Of a stretch of DNA of 64,000 nucleotides, positions 1 through 8,780 are shown one piece after another. A program made the position numbers and the translations under genes. This stretch comes from Aquipluma nitroreducens. Lineage in GTDB: Bacteria > Bacteroidota > Bacteroidia > Bacteroidales > Prolixibacteraceae. The stretch covers positions 5,137,501 to 5,201,500 of the forward strand of contig NZ_AP018694.1 of NCBI RefSeq assembly GCF_009689585.1. Direction: 5' to 3'. Each line of letters begins with the position of its first letter. Position 1 is the stretch's first letter. The notes beneath the pieces were generated by a model. The model ran no database searches. It was not told where the DNA came from and worked only from the letters and a program-made list of their open reading frames with translations.

Positions 1-1
1 A

Positions 2-46
2 CCAAATTGGCACAATCGAATAGCTTATGTTCCTGTCCAGGACTAG
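2..46 (+). CDS. C-terminal tail of a gene starting left of the window (partial)
   Basis: An open frame from the left edge reads PNWHNRIAYVPVQD and then stops. It ends 57 bases before the GH43 start and has protein-like composition, so it may be the tail of the previous gene of the same locus. It is too short to assign a family, and chance cannot be excluded. Confidence 0.25.
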   Translation, partial: PNWHNRIAYVPVQD

Positions 47-103
47 TTCCGGTATAAAATTTCAATTTGGATTTTTAAATAACACCATTAATTTTTAATA
101 ACA

Positions 104-1060
104 ATGAAGACGATTAGAATTTTTTTTGCTTTGATGCTCACCCTGTTTTCTGTTGGATGTTTTGCTCAGAGCAACCCTTTTGTGACTGATATTTACACTG
201 CCGACCCATCGGCCCACGTGTGGAAAGATGGTCGTTTGTATGTTTACCCTTCACATGATGTTTCTCCGCCACGCGGATGTGATTTAATGGACCAATACCA
301 TGTGTACTCTACCAAAGACATGGTTCACTGGAAAGATCATGGTGTCATTCTGAGTTCGAAAGATGTCGAATGGGGTCGCAAGGAAGGTGGTTTTATGTGG
401 GCACCTGACTGTGCTTACAAGAATGGGAAATACTATTATTATTTTCCTCATCCAAGTGATACACGGTGGAATAATTCGTGGAAAATCGGTGTGGCAGTGA
501 GCAAACACCCGGCCAAAGACTTCAACGTAGTGGGCTATATTAAAGGATTGAAATCGATGATTGACCCATGTGTGTTTGTAGATGACAATGGGCAGGCGTA
601 TTTATTTTACGGTGGCGGCGGTAAATGCGAAGGTGGCAAACTGAAAGACAACATGATCGAAGTTGATGGCGAAATGAAGCCGATGGAAGGGTTGGTCGAT
701 TTCCATGAAGCCTCATGGGTACACAAGAGCAATGGCGTTTATTACCTGTCGTATTCCGACAACCATGATGAGGGCGATGACAAGGAAGGGGTAAAAGGAG
801 ACAACCGGATGAGGTATGCCACAAGTAACTGCCCGCTGGGGCCATGGAAATACCAGGGGATCTACATGGATCCGACCGACAGCTACACCAATCATGGTTC
901 AATTGTTGAATATAAGGGGCAGTCGTACGCTTTTTACCATAATAGTAAATTGTCAAGTGATAATGGGAAGTTTAATGATTGGCAAAGATCGATTTGCGTA
1001 GATAAACTTTTTTATAATCCGGATGGAACAATTCAAAAAGTGATTAAGACCAATAAATAA
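104..1060 (+). CDS. Secreted glycoside hydrolase family 43 (arabinofuranosidase/xylosidase type)
   Basis: A 318-residue secreted enzyme. Residues 1-21 form a signal peptide ending at FAQ. The rest is one five-bladed beta-propeller typical of GH43. The three expected acidic residues are visible: Asp34 in TADPSAHVWKDG (general base), Asp154 in MIDPCVF (pKa modulator) and Glu202 in FHEASWVHK (general acid). The family removes arabinofuranosyl or xylosyl units, so a periplasmic or surface role in trimming plant-type glycan side chains fits. The ATG is preceded by an AT-rich leader. There is no accessory carbohydrate-binding module. The exact linkage cannot be told from sequence. Confidence 0.88.
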   Translation: MKTIRIFFALMLTLFSVGCFAQSNPFVTDIYTADPSAHVWKDGRLYVYPSHDVSPPRGCDLMDQYHVYSTKDMVHWKDHGVILSSKDVEWGRKEGGFMWAPDCAYKNGKYYYYFPHPSDTRWNNSWKIGVAVSKHPAKDFNVVGYIKGLKSMIDPCVFVDDNGQAYLFYGGGGKCEGGKLKDNMIEVDGEMKPMEGLVDFHEASWVHKSNGVYYLSYSDNHDEGDDKEGVKGDNRMRYATSNCPLGPWKYQGIYMDPTDSYTNHGSIVEYKGQSYAFYHNSKLSSDNGKFNDWQRSICVDKLFYNPDGTIQKVIKTNK

Positions 1061-1090
1061 ATTTGGGTGATGGGTTACTTGATTTTGTTG

Positions 1091-1383
1091 ACCTCTGATA
1101 CAACCTTTTAAAACATCGCTTGGTTTGCTTCTCACCGCCATATTGATTATCCTTCAAAAATGATGCCTACCAGTATTGTTACATCTATAAATATGAAGTG
1201 AATATTCCCAAAGGTGCTCAGAAAGTAACGCTTCCGAATAACCGCAGAATCATAGTTTTTTCGCTGACAGTTGCCGAGAATAATAGTGATGGTGGTAAAG
1301 TTCTTCAACCTTTGTATGACTACTTTGATAATGCAAAAGATTTCGAGTTAGGGCAAGATAAAACCCCTGTACCCACTCTTTGA
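1091..1383 (+). pseudogene. C-terminal remnant of a GH38-like alpha-mannosidase
   Basis: Two short stretches in different frames look like the end of a secreted alpha-mannosidase: NIAWFASHRHIDYPS near 1112-1156, then DAYQYCYIYKYEVNIPKG and LPNNRRIIVFSLTVAENN up to the stop at 1381-1383. The first stretch is preceded by an in-frame TAA (TTF-stop-NIAW), and a run of A at about 1156-1160 shifts the frame between the two. No catalytic domain or start is present. The piece lies between GH43 and GH3, so the mannosidase was probably once part of this locus. The family assignment rests on the WFASHRH-type and LPNNRRI-type motifs and is moderately sure. Confidence 0.6.
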
Positions 1384-1444
1384 AAATAGAAAAATGAAGC
1401 TTCCGGGTTCTGGACAAAAACACAACTGATAAAACAATTCAAAG

Positions 1445-4071
1445 ATGAAATTTCAAAAGAAAAGTATTTATTTAATTGTCACGATTGCTATCATCAGCAT
1501 GATCTCCTGTCAGAACAAATATAAATTTCCATTTCAGGATCCGGCTTTATCCATCGAAAAACGGGTCGACGATTTGGTGTCGAGGATGACGCTTGAGGAG
1601 AAAATTGGTCAGGTGGTGAGTGATGCCGATTCAGTTTCGCGTTTGGGAATTCCAAAATACAACTGGTGGAATGAATGTTTGCATGGCGTTGCCCGTGCCG
1701 GTAATGCAACTGTTTTCCCTCAATCGATCGGTATGGCGGCTACATGGGACACTGCTCTAATTCATAAACTGGGTAATGCCATCTCTGATGAAGCAAGGGC
1801 AAAACACCATAATTATAAAAATCAGGAGCAGTTCAGATTTTTCAGGGGCTTACTTTCTGGAGTCCCAATATTAATATCTTTCGCGATCCCCGTTGGGGAA
1901 GAGGTATGGAAACCTATGGCGAGGACCCGTTTCTAACAGGTAGCATTGGCGTTCAATTTATTAAGGGATTACAAGGGAATGATCCCAAGTACTTCAAAGT
2001 AATAGCAACATCAAAGCATTATGTGGTTCACAGTGGCCCAGAGATCGGCCGACATTCTTTTGATGCTGTTGTAACCGATCGTGATATGCTGGAAACTTAC
2101 ACGCCTGCATTCCTGATGACAGTAAAGGAAGCCAATGTTCAGTCGGTTATGTGCGCTTACAACCGTACCAATGAACAGGTATGTTGCGGAAGCAACCATT
2201 TGTTAACCGAGCTGTTACGGGATTCAATGGGTTTCAAAGGCTACATTGTTTCGGATTGCGATGCCATCGAAGATTTTTATACCGGGCATAAAATTGTTAA
2301 TACGAAACCTGAAGCTGCTGCGATGGGAGTAAAAGCCGGAAACGACCTAAATTGCGGGAGGACCTATAAGGGATTGCTTGAAGCTGTTAAAACCGGTCTG
2401 CTTACTGAAGCCGAAATTGATGTATCCTTAAAACGATTGATGAAGGCACGTTTTGAACTTGGTATGTTTGATCCTGACGAAATGGTTCCTTACGCGAAGA
2501 TTCCTTTATCAGTTGTCGAATCTGACGAACATGTTAAGATTGCAGAAGAGGCTGCCAGAGAATCTATGGTATTGCTGAAAAATTCGAACAACCTCCTTCC
2601 TTTGGATAAAGCTGTAAAAACTTTAGCGGTGATAGGACCAAATGCAAATGATGTAGAAGTGATGTATGCCAACTACAATGGTTATTCCAGGAATCCGGTT
2701 ACCCCGCTTGACGGGATCAAAAAGAAATTGCCCAATACGAAAGTACTGTATGCCCGTGGCTGTAACCTTGCTGAAAACTTGCCTGCCCTGGAGATTATAC
2801 CCAACGAAATGCTTTTCACTGCATCGGACATGAAAAAGCATGGGCTAAAAGGTGAATATTTCCCGAACCGTAATTTTAAGGGTCAACCCCAAATGAGACG
2901 CGTGGACGATAAAATTGAATTTAACTGGTGGGACGGTACTCCTGGCAAAGGCTTCGATGACAACAATTTTAGCGTACATTGGAGTGGATTTATAAAGGCA
3001 CCAAAAACCGGTGAATATTACATTGGCGGAGAAGGTGGACATAAGTATCGGATGGAATTTAATGGGGAGCGGATTGTCAAATTCTTTACCCCTGACAATC
3101 CTTCAAAAGTTTATAGAAAGAAAACACTTGAAGCCGGAAAATGTTACCCTGTAGATATCTACTTTACCGATACTTGCAGAATGGCATCCATGAATCTTTT
3201 ATGGCAAGTGCCTGGTGCAGATCTGAAAAAAGAGGCCATGGATATTGCAACAAAAGCCGATGTAATTGTGATGTTTATGGGATTATCACCAAGACTCGAA
3301 GGTGAAGAAATGGATGTTGAAGTGAAAGGTTTTAAAGGAGGTGACCGTATTAGTCTCGGTCTTCCTGATGTTCAGTCAGATCTTATCAAATCGATTCAAT
3401 CTCTCGGCAAACCTGTTGTTTTAGTATTACTAAATGGCAGCGCTGTTTCCATCAACTGGGAAAAAGAAAATATTCCGGCCATACTAGAAGCATGGTACCC
3501 GGGGCAGGCTGGTGGTACTGCTATTGCTGACATCCTTTTTGGCGATTACAACCCTTCGGGACGTTTGCCAATCACCTTTTATAAATCGGCTGACGACCTG
3601 CCCGATTTTAGCAATTACAACATGGAGGGGAAAACCTACCGCTATTTCAGGAAAGAACCGCTATTTGAATTTGGTCATGGATTAAGCTACACGACTTTTA
3701 CATACAGCAATTTGAATGCGCCGAAAACCATATGTGCAGGAGAATCGGTTAAAGTTTCTGTAACAGTAACAAATTCCGGGAAAACAGATGGAAATGAAAT
3801 CGTTCAGTTATATATATCCAACCGAACGGCTACTGTTCCGATTCCCATTCGAACTTTAAAGGGATTTGCTAAAATATTTCTAAAAGCCGGAGAAGCTAAG
3901 GTTGTTGAAATGATCCTCAAGCCAGAAGACTTCTCAATCATCAACGAATCGGGGAAAAGAATTATCCAGTCCGGTCAATTTCTGTTATCAATGGGTGGTT
4001 GCCAACCAAGTGAATCTTCTTTGACTTCCAAGAAGGTGTTAACAGCAGAGTTAAGTTTAAAAAAGGAATAG
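1445..4071 (+). pseudogene. GH3 beta-glycosidase with PA14 insert, broken by a one-base frameshift
   Basis: The gene would encode about 875 residues. Residues 1-22 end in a lipobox (SMISC), so the product would be a lipoprotein. The N-terminal frame carries VDDLVSRMTLEEKIGQ and NECLHGVARAG. At the T run 1838-1842 it must shift to continue as FQGLTFWSPNINIFRDPRWGRG. The downstream frame has the GH3 nucleophile Asp (SDCDAI, codon at 2254), a PA14 domain (roughly 2830-3210, GLKGEYFPNRNFKG), the GH3 C-domain and a fibronectin III-like end (GLSYTTFTYSNL). Five Ts stand where six would keep the frame. This is either a real inactivating deletion or a sequencing error. GH3/PA14 enzymes are usually beta-glucosidases or beta-xylosidases. 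Confidence 0.85.
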
Positions 4072-4148
4072 CATATCGGAATCGTCAAAATGAAAACCGC
4101 GTTAAATGCGGCATTGAGTTGATACGAAACAAAAAATAATAAATAAAA

Positions 4149-5720
4149 ATGAAAAAGAATGAATCAACATTAAACAGGAATAATTTTCAGTCAAAGATGA
4201 AATGTAATGCTGCATTAATTTTTATTGCATGTATTGCTTTTATTCTTGGAATTGCACCGGTATCTGCACAAAATTCAGGGTTCGGTTCTGAAAAAACTTC
4301 CTGGCATGGATATGACCGGTACGATTTTGTGATGGACGAGCAAACTCTGGAAATAACCCCAATCAAAGCGCCGGAAGGTGAAAAAAATGGTGTTGGGGCT
4401 CCGGAAAAGGGACAGCGACGTTGTATTGTGATCGTTCCAAAGATTGCAGCGCCAGGCAATCCATGGTCGTGGCAAGCCTGCTATTGGGATCACCGGCCCC
4501 AGGCCGAGGTGGAACTGCTCGGGCGTGGTTTTCACATTGCTTTCATCACCCCCGACCCGGGCAAGCAGTGGGACGCATGGTACACTTTCCTGACGGAGAA
4601 GCATGGGTTGTCGAATAAACCGGCGTTCGACGGCATGAGCAAGGGCGGCGTAAATGCTTATCAATGGGCCACTGCCAATCCTGACAAGGTTTCTGCGATT
4701 TACGCCGACAACCCCGCTATTAGGCAAGAAGATATTTCGAAGATGGTAGAACTCGCCAGGCGCGACGTGCCGTTGCTGAACGTTTGTGGCAGCCTCGATT
4801 TTGTCCTGGGTTGTACAAAGGCCGTCGAGAACGTTTATCACCAAGCGGGAGGCCGGATCACCATCATGATCAAGGAAGGCGCCGCCCATCATCCGCACAG
4901 TTTGCAGGATCCCAAGATAATCGCCGACTTCATCGAACAGGCTCAGGCCGCTCCGGCCGCCCAGCCTGCTTTCCTTGACGACTCCTACGTCAAGTCCTCT
5001 TATTACAGCGTCGGGAATTCCTACATCTACCTCCCAAAGGAGGATACTTACGCCACTTGCCGGGGACCGCAGTTCTCCCCGTGCTATGACCGTTATGACA
5101 AGACCATCCGGTCGTGGGGAAACACTGGTCTGGCAGTGCTCGTGCCGAAAAATCCGGCCCCCGGGAAGTTGTGGGTTATGCGCGCAGATCGCATCGACCG
5201 TACTACTTCGGAGATTGATCTGGCTTTGCTCGCCAAGGGGTATTATATCGTCGCCCCGCCGCTGCTTGCACAGCGAGGCCCGCAGCGTGAGGATTGGAAT
5301 GCTGTTTATAAACTCATGACCGACGCTGGTTTCTCCAAAAAGCCGGCACTGGAAGGCATCGGCGCGAGCGCCGGGGAGGCATACGCCTGGGCTGTCGAAA
5401 ATGCGGACAAGGTTTCGTGCATCTACGGCGAGAACCCCGTCTTGCGCGGCACAATGGTCACGAAGGGAAATCCTGACGAAGACGCAAAAGTGCCGCACAT
5501 TGATGATCTTTCGCCGCTCGCCAAAGCTGGAGCGTCGATCTTGCATGTTTGCGGCAGCCTCGATCCATGGCTCGGCCGCGAAACACGGGTGGCGGAGAAG
5601 AAATACAAGAAACTTGGCGGAAACTTTAAGGTGATCATCCACAAGGGTGATGGCCATTTTGCAATTGGATCGGAGGATCCGAAACCAGTAGTGGATTTCA
5701 TCGTGGACAAAACACAGTAA
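4149..5720 (+). CDS. Secreted tandem alpha/beta-hydrolase (two esterase-like domains)
   Basis: A 523-residue protein with two homologous alpha/beta-hydrolase halves, about residues 45-265 and 285-520. Each half has a nucleophile elbow (GMSKGG, Ser164; GASAGEA, Ser407), an Asp after VCGSLD (Asp217 in the first half) and a late His (AAHHPH; GDGHFAIG), so both triads look complete. The hydrophobic export signal begins at the second Met (codon at 4197) and ends near VSAQ. The first 16 residues may be untranslated. Base composition from about 4440 to 5700 is clearly GC-richer than the neighbours, which suggests transfer from another lineage. A carbohydrate esterase role is inferred from the context. 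Confidence 0.7.
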   Translation: MKKNESTLNRNNFQSKMKCNAALIFIACIAFILGIAPVSAQNSGFGSEKTSWHGYDRYDFVMDEQTLEITPIKAPEGEKNGVGAPEKGQRRCIVIVPKIAAPGNPWSWQACYWDHRPQAEVELLGRGFHIAFITPDPGKQWDAWYTFLTEKHGLSNKPAFDGMSKGGVNAYQWATANPDKVSAIYADNPAIRQEDISKMVELARRDVPLLNVCGSLDFVLGCTKAVENVYHQAGGRITIMIKEGAAHHPHSLQDPKIIADFIEQAQAAPAAQPAFLDDSYVKSSYYSVGNSYIYLPKEDTYATCRGPQFSPCYDRYDKTIRSWGNTGLAVLVPKNPAPGKLWVMRADRIDRTTSEIDLALLAKGYYIVAPPLLAQRGPQREDWNAVYKLMTDAGFSKKPALEGIGASAGEAYAWAVENADKVSCIYGENPVLRGTMVTKGNPDEDAKVPHIDDLSPLAKAGASILHVCGSLDPWLGRETRVAEKKYKKLGGNFKVIIHKGDGHFAIGSEDPKPVVDFIVDKTQ

Positions 5721-5932
5721 TCTGTGGAGTAGGGTGGGTATTAAAGATAGGTATAGATAACACACTGATCAGTGATCACGTCTTGTTTTTATAATTCGAA
5801 GGAATGTTCATGCCATTGCTTTTGGTTGACAGGGCAGGCCGAAGGGATGCTAAATAAAAAGATTCTATTAACAATGGAAACTTCCATGATAAAAAAAATC
5901 AAATCCTATTTATAATCTAAACATCAAACAAA

Positions 5933-6076
5933 ATGAAAATCAAGAGTCTTTTTTCTATACTTGTTGGAGTGTTGCTGCTTTTTATCTGTGCATCAGTACA
6001 AACTAGCAAGAAAACTCCGCTCGACTACGTAAACCCTAATATTGGAGGGGTAGGTTATCTGCTGGTCGCAACATGA
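5933..6076 (+). pseudogene. 5' fragment of a GH92-like gene, truncated
   Basis: A normal-looking start (ATG 5933) is followed by a signal peptide and PLDYVNPNIGGVGYLLVAT, then a stop at 6074-6076. The segment DYVNPNIGG followed by a short hydrophobic turn matches the beginning of secreted GH92-type alpha-mannosidases, which are normally over 700 residues long. Everything after about codon 47 is missing and replaced by integrase remnants. No other part of the gene is found in the window. The breakpoint lies at or just before 6076. Confidence 0.6.
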
Positions 6077-6604
6077 ATTCGATTTCTTGCGATCGTTACA
6101 GTTCATTCAAAGTTTCCCGTAATGAAACTCACTGCGATTGCCTAACAATTCAGGAACTGGGGCAAATCAGAAATAAGGAGATCGGTAAATTCAGAATGGA
6201 GACCATTCGCGACATATTCATTTTTGCGTGTTATACCGGATTGGGCTATGCAGAACTAAAAAAGTTGAACAGTACACATATCCATCAAGGAAATGATGAC
6301 GGAGAATGGCTCATTATTGACCGGACCAAGACAGATATCCGGTGTAGAGTTCCTTCTATTACCTCAAGCCAAAGCCATATTGCCGAAATATGAAAATTTC
6401 CCCGTAATCCAGAACAGAGGGAAATTGCTTCCTGTGCGCTCAAACCAAAAAATGAATGAATATCTCAAAGAACTAGCAGGCATATGTGGAATCAAAAAGA
6501 ATTTATCTATGCATGTAGCCCGTCATACATTTGCCACATCAGTAACCCTGTCGAACGGTGTTCCGATAGAAACCCTTTCAAAGATGTTGGGACTACTTCA
6601 TTAA
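6077..6604 (+). pseudogene. Decayed tyrosine recombinase (C-terminal catalytic part)
   Basis: Two overlapping frames together resemble the catalytic half of a Bacteroidota phage/transposon integrase: FKVSRNETHCDCLTIQEL, then ACYTGLGYAEL, a frameshift near 6300-6350, then MHVARHTFATSVTLSNGVP and ETLSKMLG. The His-x-x-Arg motif is present as HVARHTF. The first catalytic Arg, expected in TGLR-type motifs, is Tyr or missing (TGLGYAE). The N-terminal SAM-like domain and the C-terminal Tyr region are lost, because the frame stops directly after MLGLLH. The fragment abuts the truncated GH92 gene, so an old mobile element probably broke that gene. Confidence 0.75.
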
Positions 6605-6766
6605 AGAAAAGATTCAAATAAACCTATAAACCTAAAGAAGCAGAAATAAACATTTCTGATTTAAATAAGTATGGTATGGAACCTAATCTGAATTTGTTAC
6701 AACGAAATAGAACCTCGTACAATTAATCCTTTTTGCATGAATTCTCATAATATTGAATTCATTTTT

Positions 6767-6774
6767 TAGATTTG
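6767..6774 (+). promoter_or_regulatory. Possible Bacteroidota -7 element of the sigma-factor gene
   Basis: TAGATTTG matches the Bacteroidota -7 consensus TAnnTTTG and lies 40 bases before the ECF sigma start. I could not find a well-spaced -33 TTTG box, so this is only a suggestion. Confidence 0.3.
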
Positions 6775-6814
6775 TCAGGTGAAAATATAAATCAGCACTC
6801 TCTCACAGAAACTA

Positions 6815-7393
6815 ATGATACCTATAGAGTCCAAAATATTGAAGGAATTAAAGAAGGGGGATCATTTCGCTTTTGAAAAAATATTTGAACGATATAGTAA
6901 GCAATTGTTTCAATTCTCATTGAGCTACTTAAAGTCAGAAGAAGCGGCTGAAGATATTGTACAGGAAGTTTTTATTAAAATCTGGAACAATAGAAAAGAA
7001 CTAAAAACGGATACGTCTTTCCAATCTTACCTGTTTACAATAGCGCTTAACTCAATCCGTAAATATTTTAATCAACTTTCAAGGTTAAACGAATTAAAGC
7101 ATGATATTTTATTTGATTCATCTGGACTCAAATCTGATTTCGATGACCGTTCCGATTATCAGGCAATGTTGGATAAACTGGAGGAATTGATTAAACAGAT
7201 GCCTGAAAAACGCAAGGAAGTTTTCATCAAAAAGAAGATCGAAGAGAAATCGCTGAAAGAAATTTCTGAAGAATTAAATATTAGCACGAAAACGGTGGAA
7301 TACCATATTACTGAAGCCATGCGATTTTTAAAGAGTGAGTTTGATAAACTACAGATTCAAGGTTTAATATTCTTTCATCTTTTTATTGGTTAA
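6815..7393 (+). CDS. ECF-type RNA polymerase sigma factor
   Basis: A 192-residue ECF sigma factor of the Bacteroidota polysaccharide-locus type. Region 2 lies at about residues 18-85 (AFEKIFERYSKQLFQFS, EDIVQEVFIKIW). Region 4 lies at about 125-178 (LKEISEELNISTKTVEYH), with a helix-turn-helix that reads the -35-like element. It is followed by a FecR-type anti-sigma factor and a SusC with an STN domain. This is the classic set in which the outer-membrane receptor signals substrate binding to release the sigma factor. Its target is most likely the susC promoter downstream. Confidence 0.92.
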   Translation: MIPIESKILKELKKGDHFAFEKIFERYSKQLFQFSLSYLKSEEAAEDIVQEVFIKIWNNRKELKTDTSFQSYLFTIALNSIRKYFNQLSRLNELKHDILFDSSGLKSDFDDRSDYQAMLDKLEELIKQMPEKRKEVFIKKKIEEKSLKEISEELNISTKTVEYHITEAMRFLKSEFDKLQIQGLIFFHLFIG

Positions 7394-7542
7394 TCCGCGA
7401 TCCTCTGCCGTCAATCCCAATTGTTGTAAACAATTGAATTGCCTTATAAGCTTTTGATTTTCTGAAAACCCGGCCTTATTCTTACTACGTATTTCATTTT
7501 ACTATATCTGTATGTTGCAATACTACAGTATCTTAATAATGC

Positions 7543-7550
7543 TAGATTTG
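7543..7550 (+). promoter_or_regulatory. Possible -7 element before the anti-sigma gene
   Basis: TAGATTTG occurs a second time, 114 bases before the fecR-like start, identical to the copy before the sigma gene. A hairpin (AGTGAA 7575-7580 / TTCACT 7594-7599) lies between it and the gene. The -33 spacing is again not convincing. Confidence 0.25.
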
Positions 7551-7663
7551 TTTTTTTTTAGGAATATCAAAAAAAGTGAAGAAAGATTATTTTTTCACTA
7601 GGGATATCCATTGTTTCAGGATATAATGACAGAAGTTTGATTTAAAGGTTTAGATATAAAACC

Positions 7664-8689
7664 ATGGAAAATAAAATCAACTATAAAACACTACTCGATT
7701 TTTCAAAAGGGAAATACTCGTATAACGAGTATTTGGATATAAAACATTGGTTTACCAATGTCAGAAATGATATAGAGGTCGAAGAACAATTGTTTAACCA
7801 ATGGCAAGGATTTTCCGACAGCGCAAATACCAAGTCCCTTCATTCTATTTTTGAGAAAATACAGTATAATATATTACTTGAAGAGAAAAAAAATGAGAAG
7901 GGAAAGAGTATCTGGCAATATTATCGGCAGGTGGCTGCTATTTTAATTCCGTTAATCGCAATTTCTGCTTCATTGTATTTTTTCACCAAACCGAGCCAAA
8001 CAACTGCACAGGCATGGCTAGAAATTAATGTTCCTGAAGGTGCTAGGATCGAATTTTTGCTTCCCGACAGCACTTCAGGTTGGTTGAACAGCGGAGCAAA
8101 ACTAAAATATCCGGTTGAATTTACCAGTCATCGAAAAGTTGAACTCATGGGTGAAGCATTTTTTAATGTTAAGCATAGGGAGCATTCTGATTTTACTGTT
8201 GGAGTGAAGGATATGAATATAAAAGTTTTAGGAACGAAGTTTAATGTGTCTGCCTATGCCAACGAAGCTGTTACCGAGATTGTTTTGAAAGAAGGGAAAG
8301 TTGAGGTAAAAGGCAAAACAGCAACATTTAATCAAGTTCTTCATCCTGGTGAAAAAATATCATATAATCACGAAAAAAACTCTCTTGATAAATTGGCTGT
8401 TGACCCGAATATTTATTCAGCATGGACAAGTGGGTATTTGGTAATTGATAATGAACCTTTGGAGCAAGCAGCAAAAAAACTTGAACGATGGTATGGTGTT
8501 GAGATTTCAATTCAGGATGAGTCACTGAAAAAATTCAGGTTTAAGGCAACCTTTAAGGAGGAGTCACTTGATGAAGTTTTACGGTTTATTGCTATGACAA
8601 CACCAATAACCTACAAAATAGAAACCCGGGGTCAAGACTCGAACGGAATTCTAAAAAAGAAACAAGTAATAATAAAACTTAAACGATAA
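7664..8689 (+). CDS. FecR-family anti-sigma factor
   Basis: A 341-residue inner-membrane regulator. Residues 1-85 form the cytoplasmic anti-sigma part, one transmembrane helix lies at about 88-106 (AAILIPLIAISASLYFF), and the periplasmic FecR domain follows at about 117-215 (VPEGARIEFLLPDSTSGWLN). A C-terminal DUF4974-type secretin-like domain covers about 253-320 (YLVIDNEPLEQAAKKLERWY). It holds the upstream ECF sigma factor inactive until the SusC N-terminal signalling domain contacts it. The gene sits between its partners, 270 bases after the sigma gene and 91 bases before susC. Confidence 0.92.
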   Translation: MENKINYKTLLDFSKGKYSYNEYLDIKHWFTNVRNDIEVEEQLFNQWQGFSDSANTKSLHSIFEKIQYNILLEEKKNEKGKSIWQYYRQVAAILIPLIAISASLYFFTKPSQTTAQAWLEINVPEGARIEFLLPDSTSGWLNSGAKLKYPVEFTSHRKVELMGEAFFNVKHREHSDFTVGVKDMNIKVLGTKFNVSAYANEAVTEIVLKEGKVEVKGKTATFNQVLHPGEKISYNHEKNSLDKLAVDPNIYSAWTSGYLVIDNEPLEQAAKKLERWYGVEISIQDESLKKFRFKATFKEESLDEVLRFIAMTTPITYKIETRGQDSNGILKKKQVIIKLKR

Positions 8690-8698
8690 AATGCAAAA

Positions 8699-8725
8699 CA
8701 GGAAAGTGTTTGCAGCACTTTCCTG
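8699..8725 (+). terminator. Perfect 10-bp hairpin between anti-sigma and susC genes
   Basis: CAGGAAAGTG (8699-8708) and CACTTTCCTG (8716-8725) form a perfect stem with a seven-base loop, ten bases after the fecR stop. No T run follows, so it is not a textbook terminator. It may be a weak terminator or mRNA stabiliser that separates the regulatory pair from the strongly induced susC transcript. Confidence 0.5.
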
Positions 8726-8780
8726 AAAGGTTGCAGAGCGAAGAACAACAAATTTTAATCACTCTAACAAATGTAAATTT

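Noticed and set aside
1838-1842. Programmed ribosomal frameshift in GH3
   Set aside because: A plain T5 run without a slippery heptamer plus downstream structure is better explained by a deletion or sequencing error.
1445-1936. The first GH3 part as a separate short gene
   Set aside because: After codon 131 the translation loses GH3 similarity, which continues in the next frame, so it is one broken gene.
4275-5765. 496-residue open frame on the minus strand opposite the alpha/beta-hydrolase
   Set aside because: It mirrors a GC-rich coding gene with clear catalytic motifs on the plus strand. Its translation is low in recognisable structure and it lacks a plausible start context.
5763-5774. 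Palindrome CACTGATCAGTG after the hydrolase gene
   Set aside because: Twelve bases only, no T run in the right place and no second copy nearby, so it is not reported as a feature.
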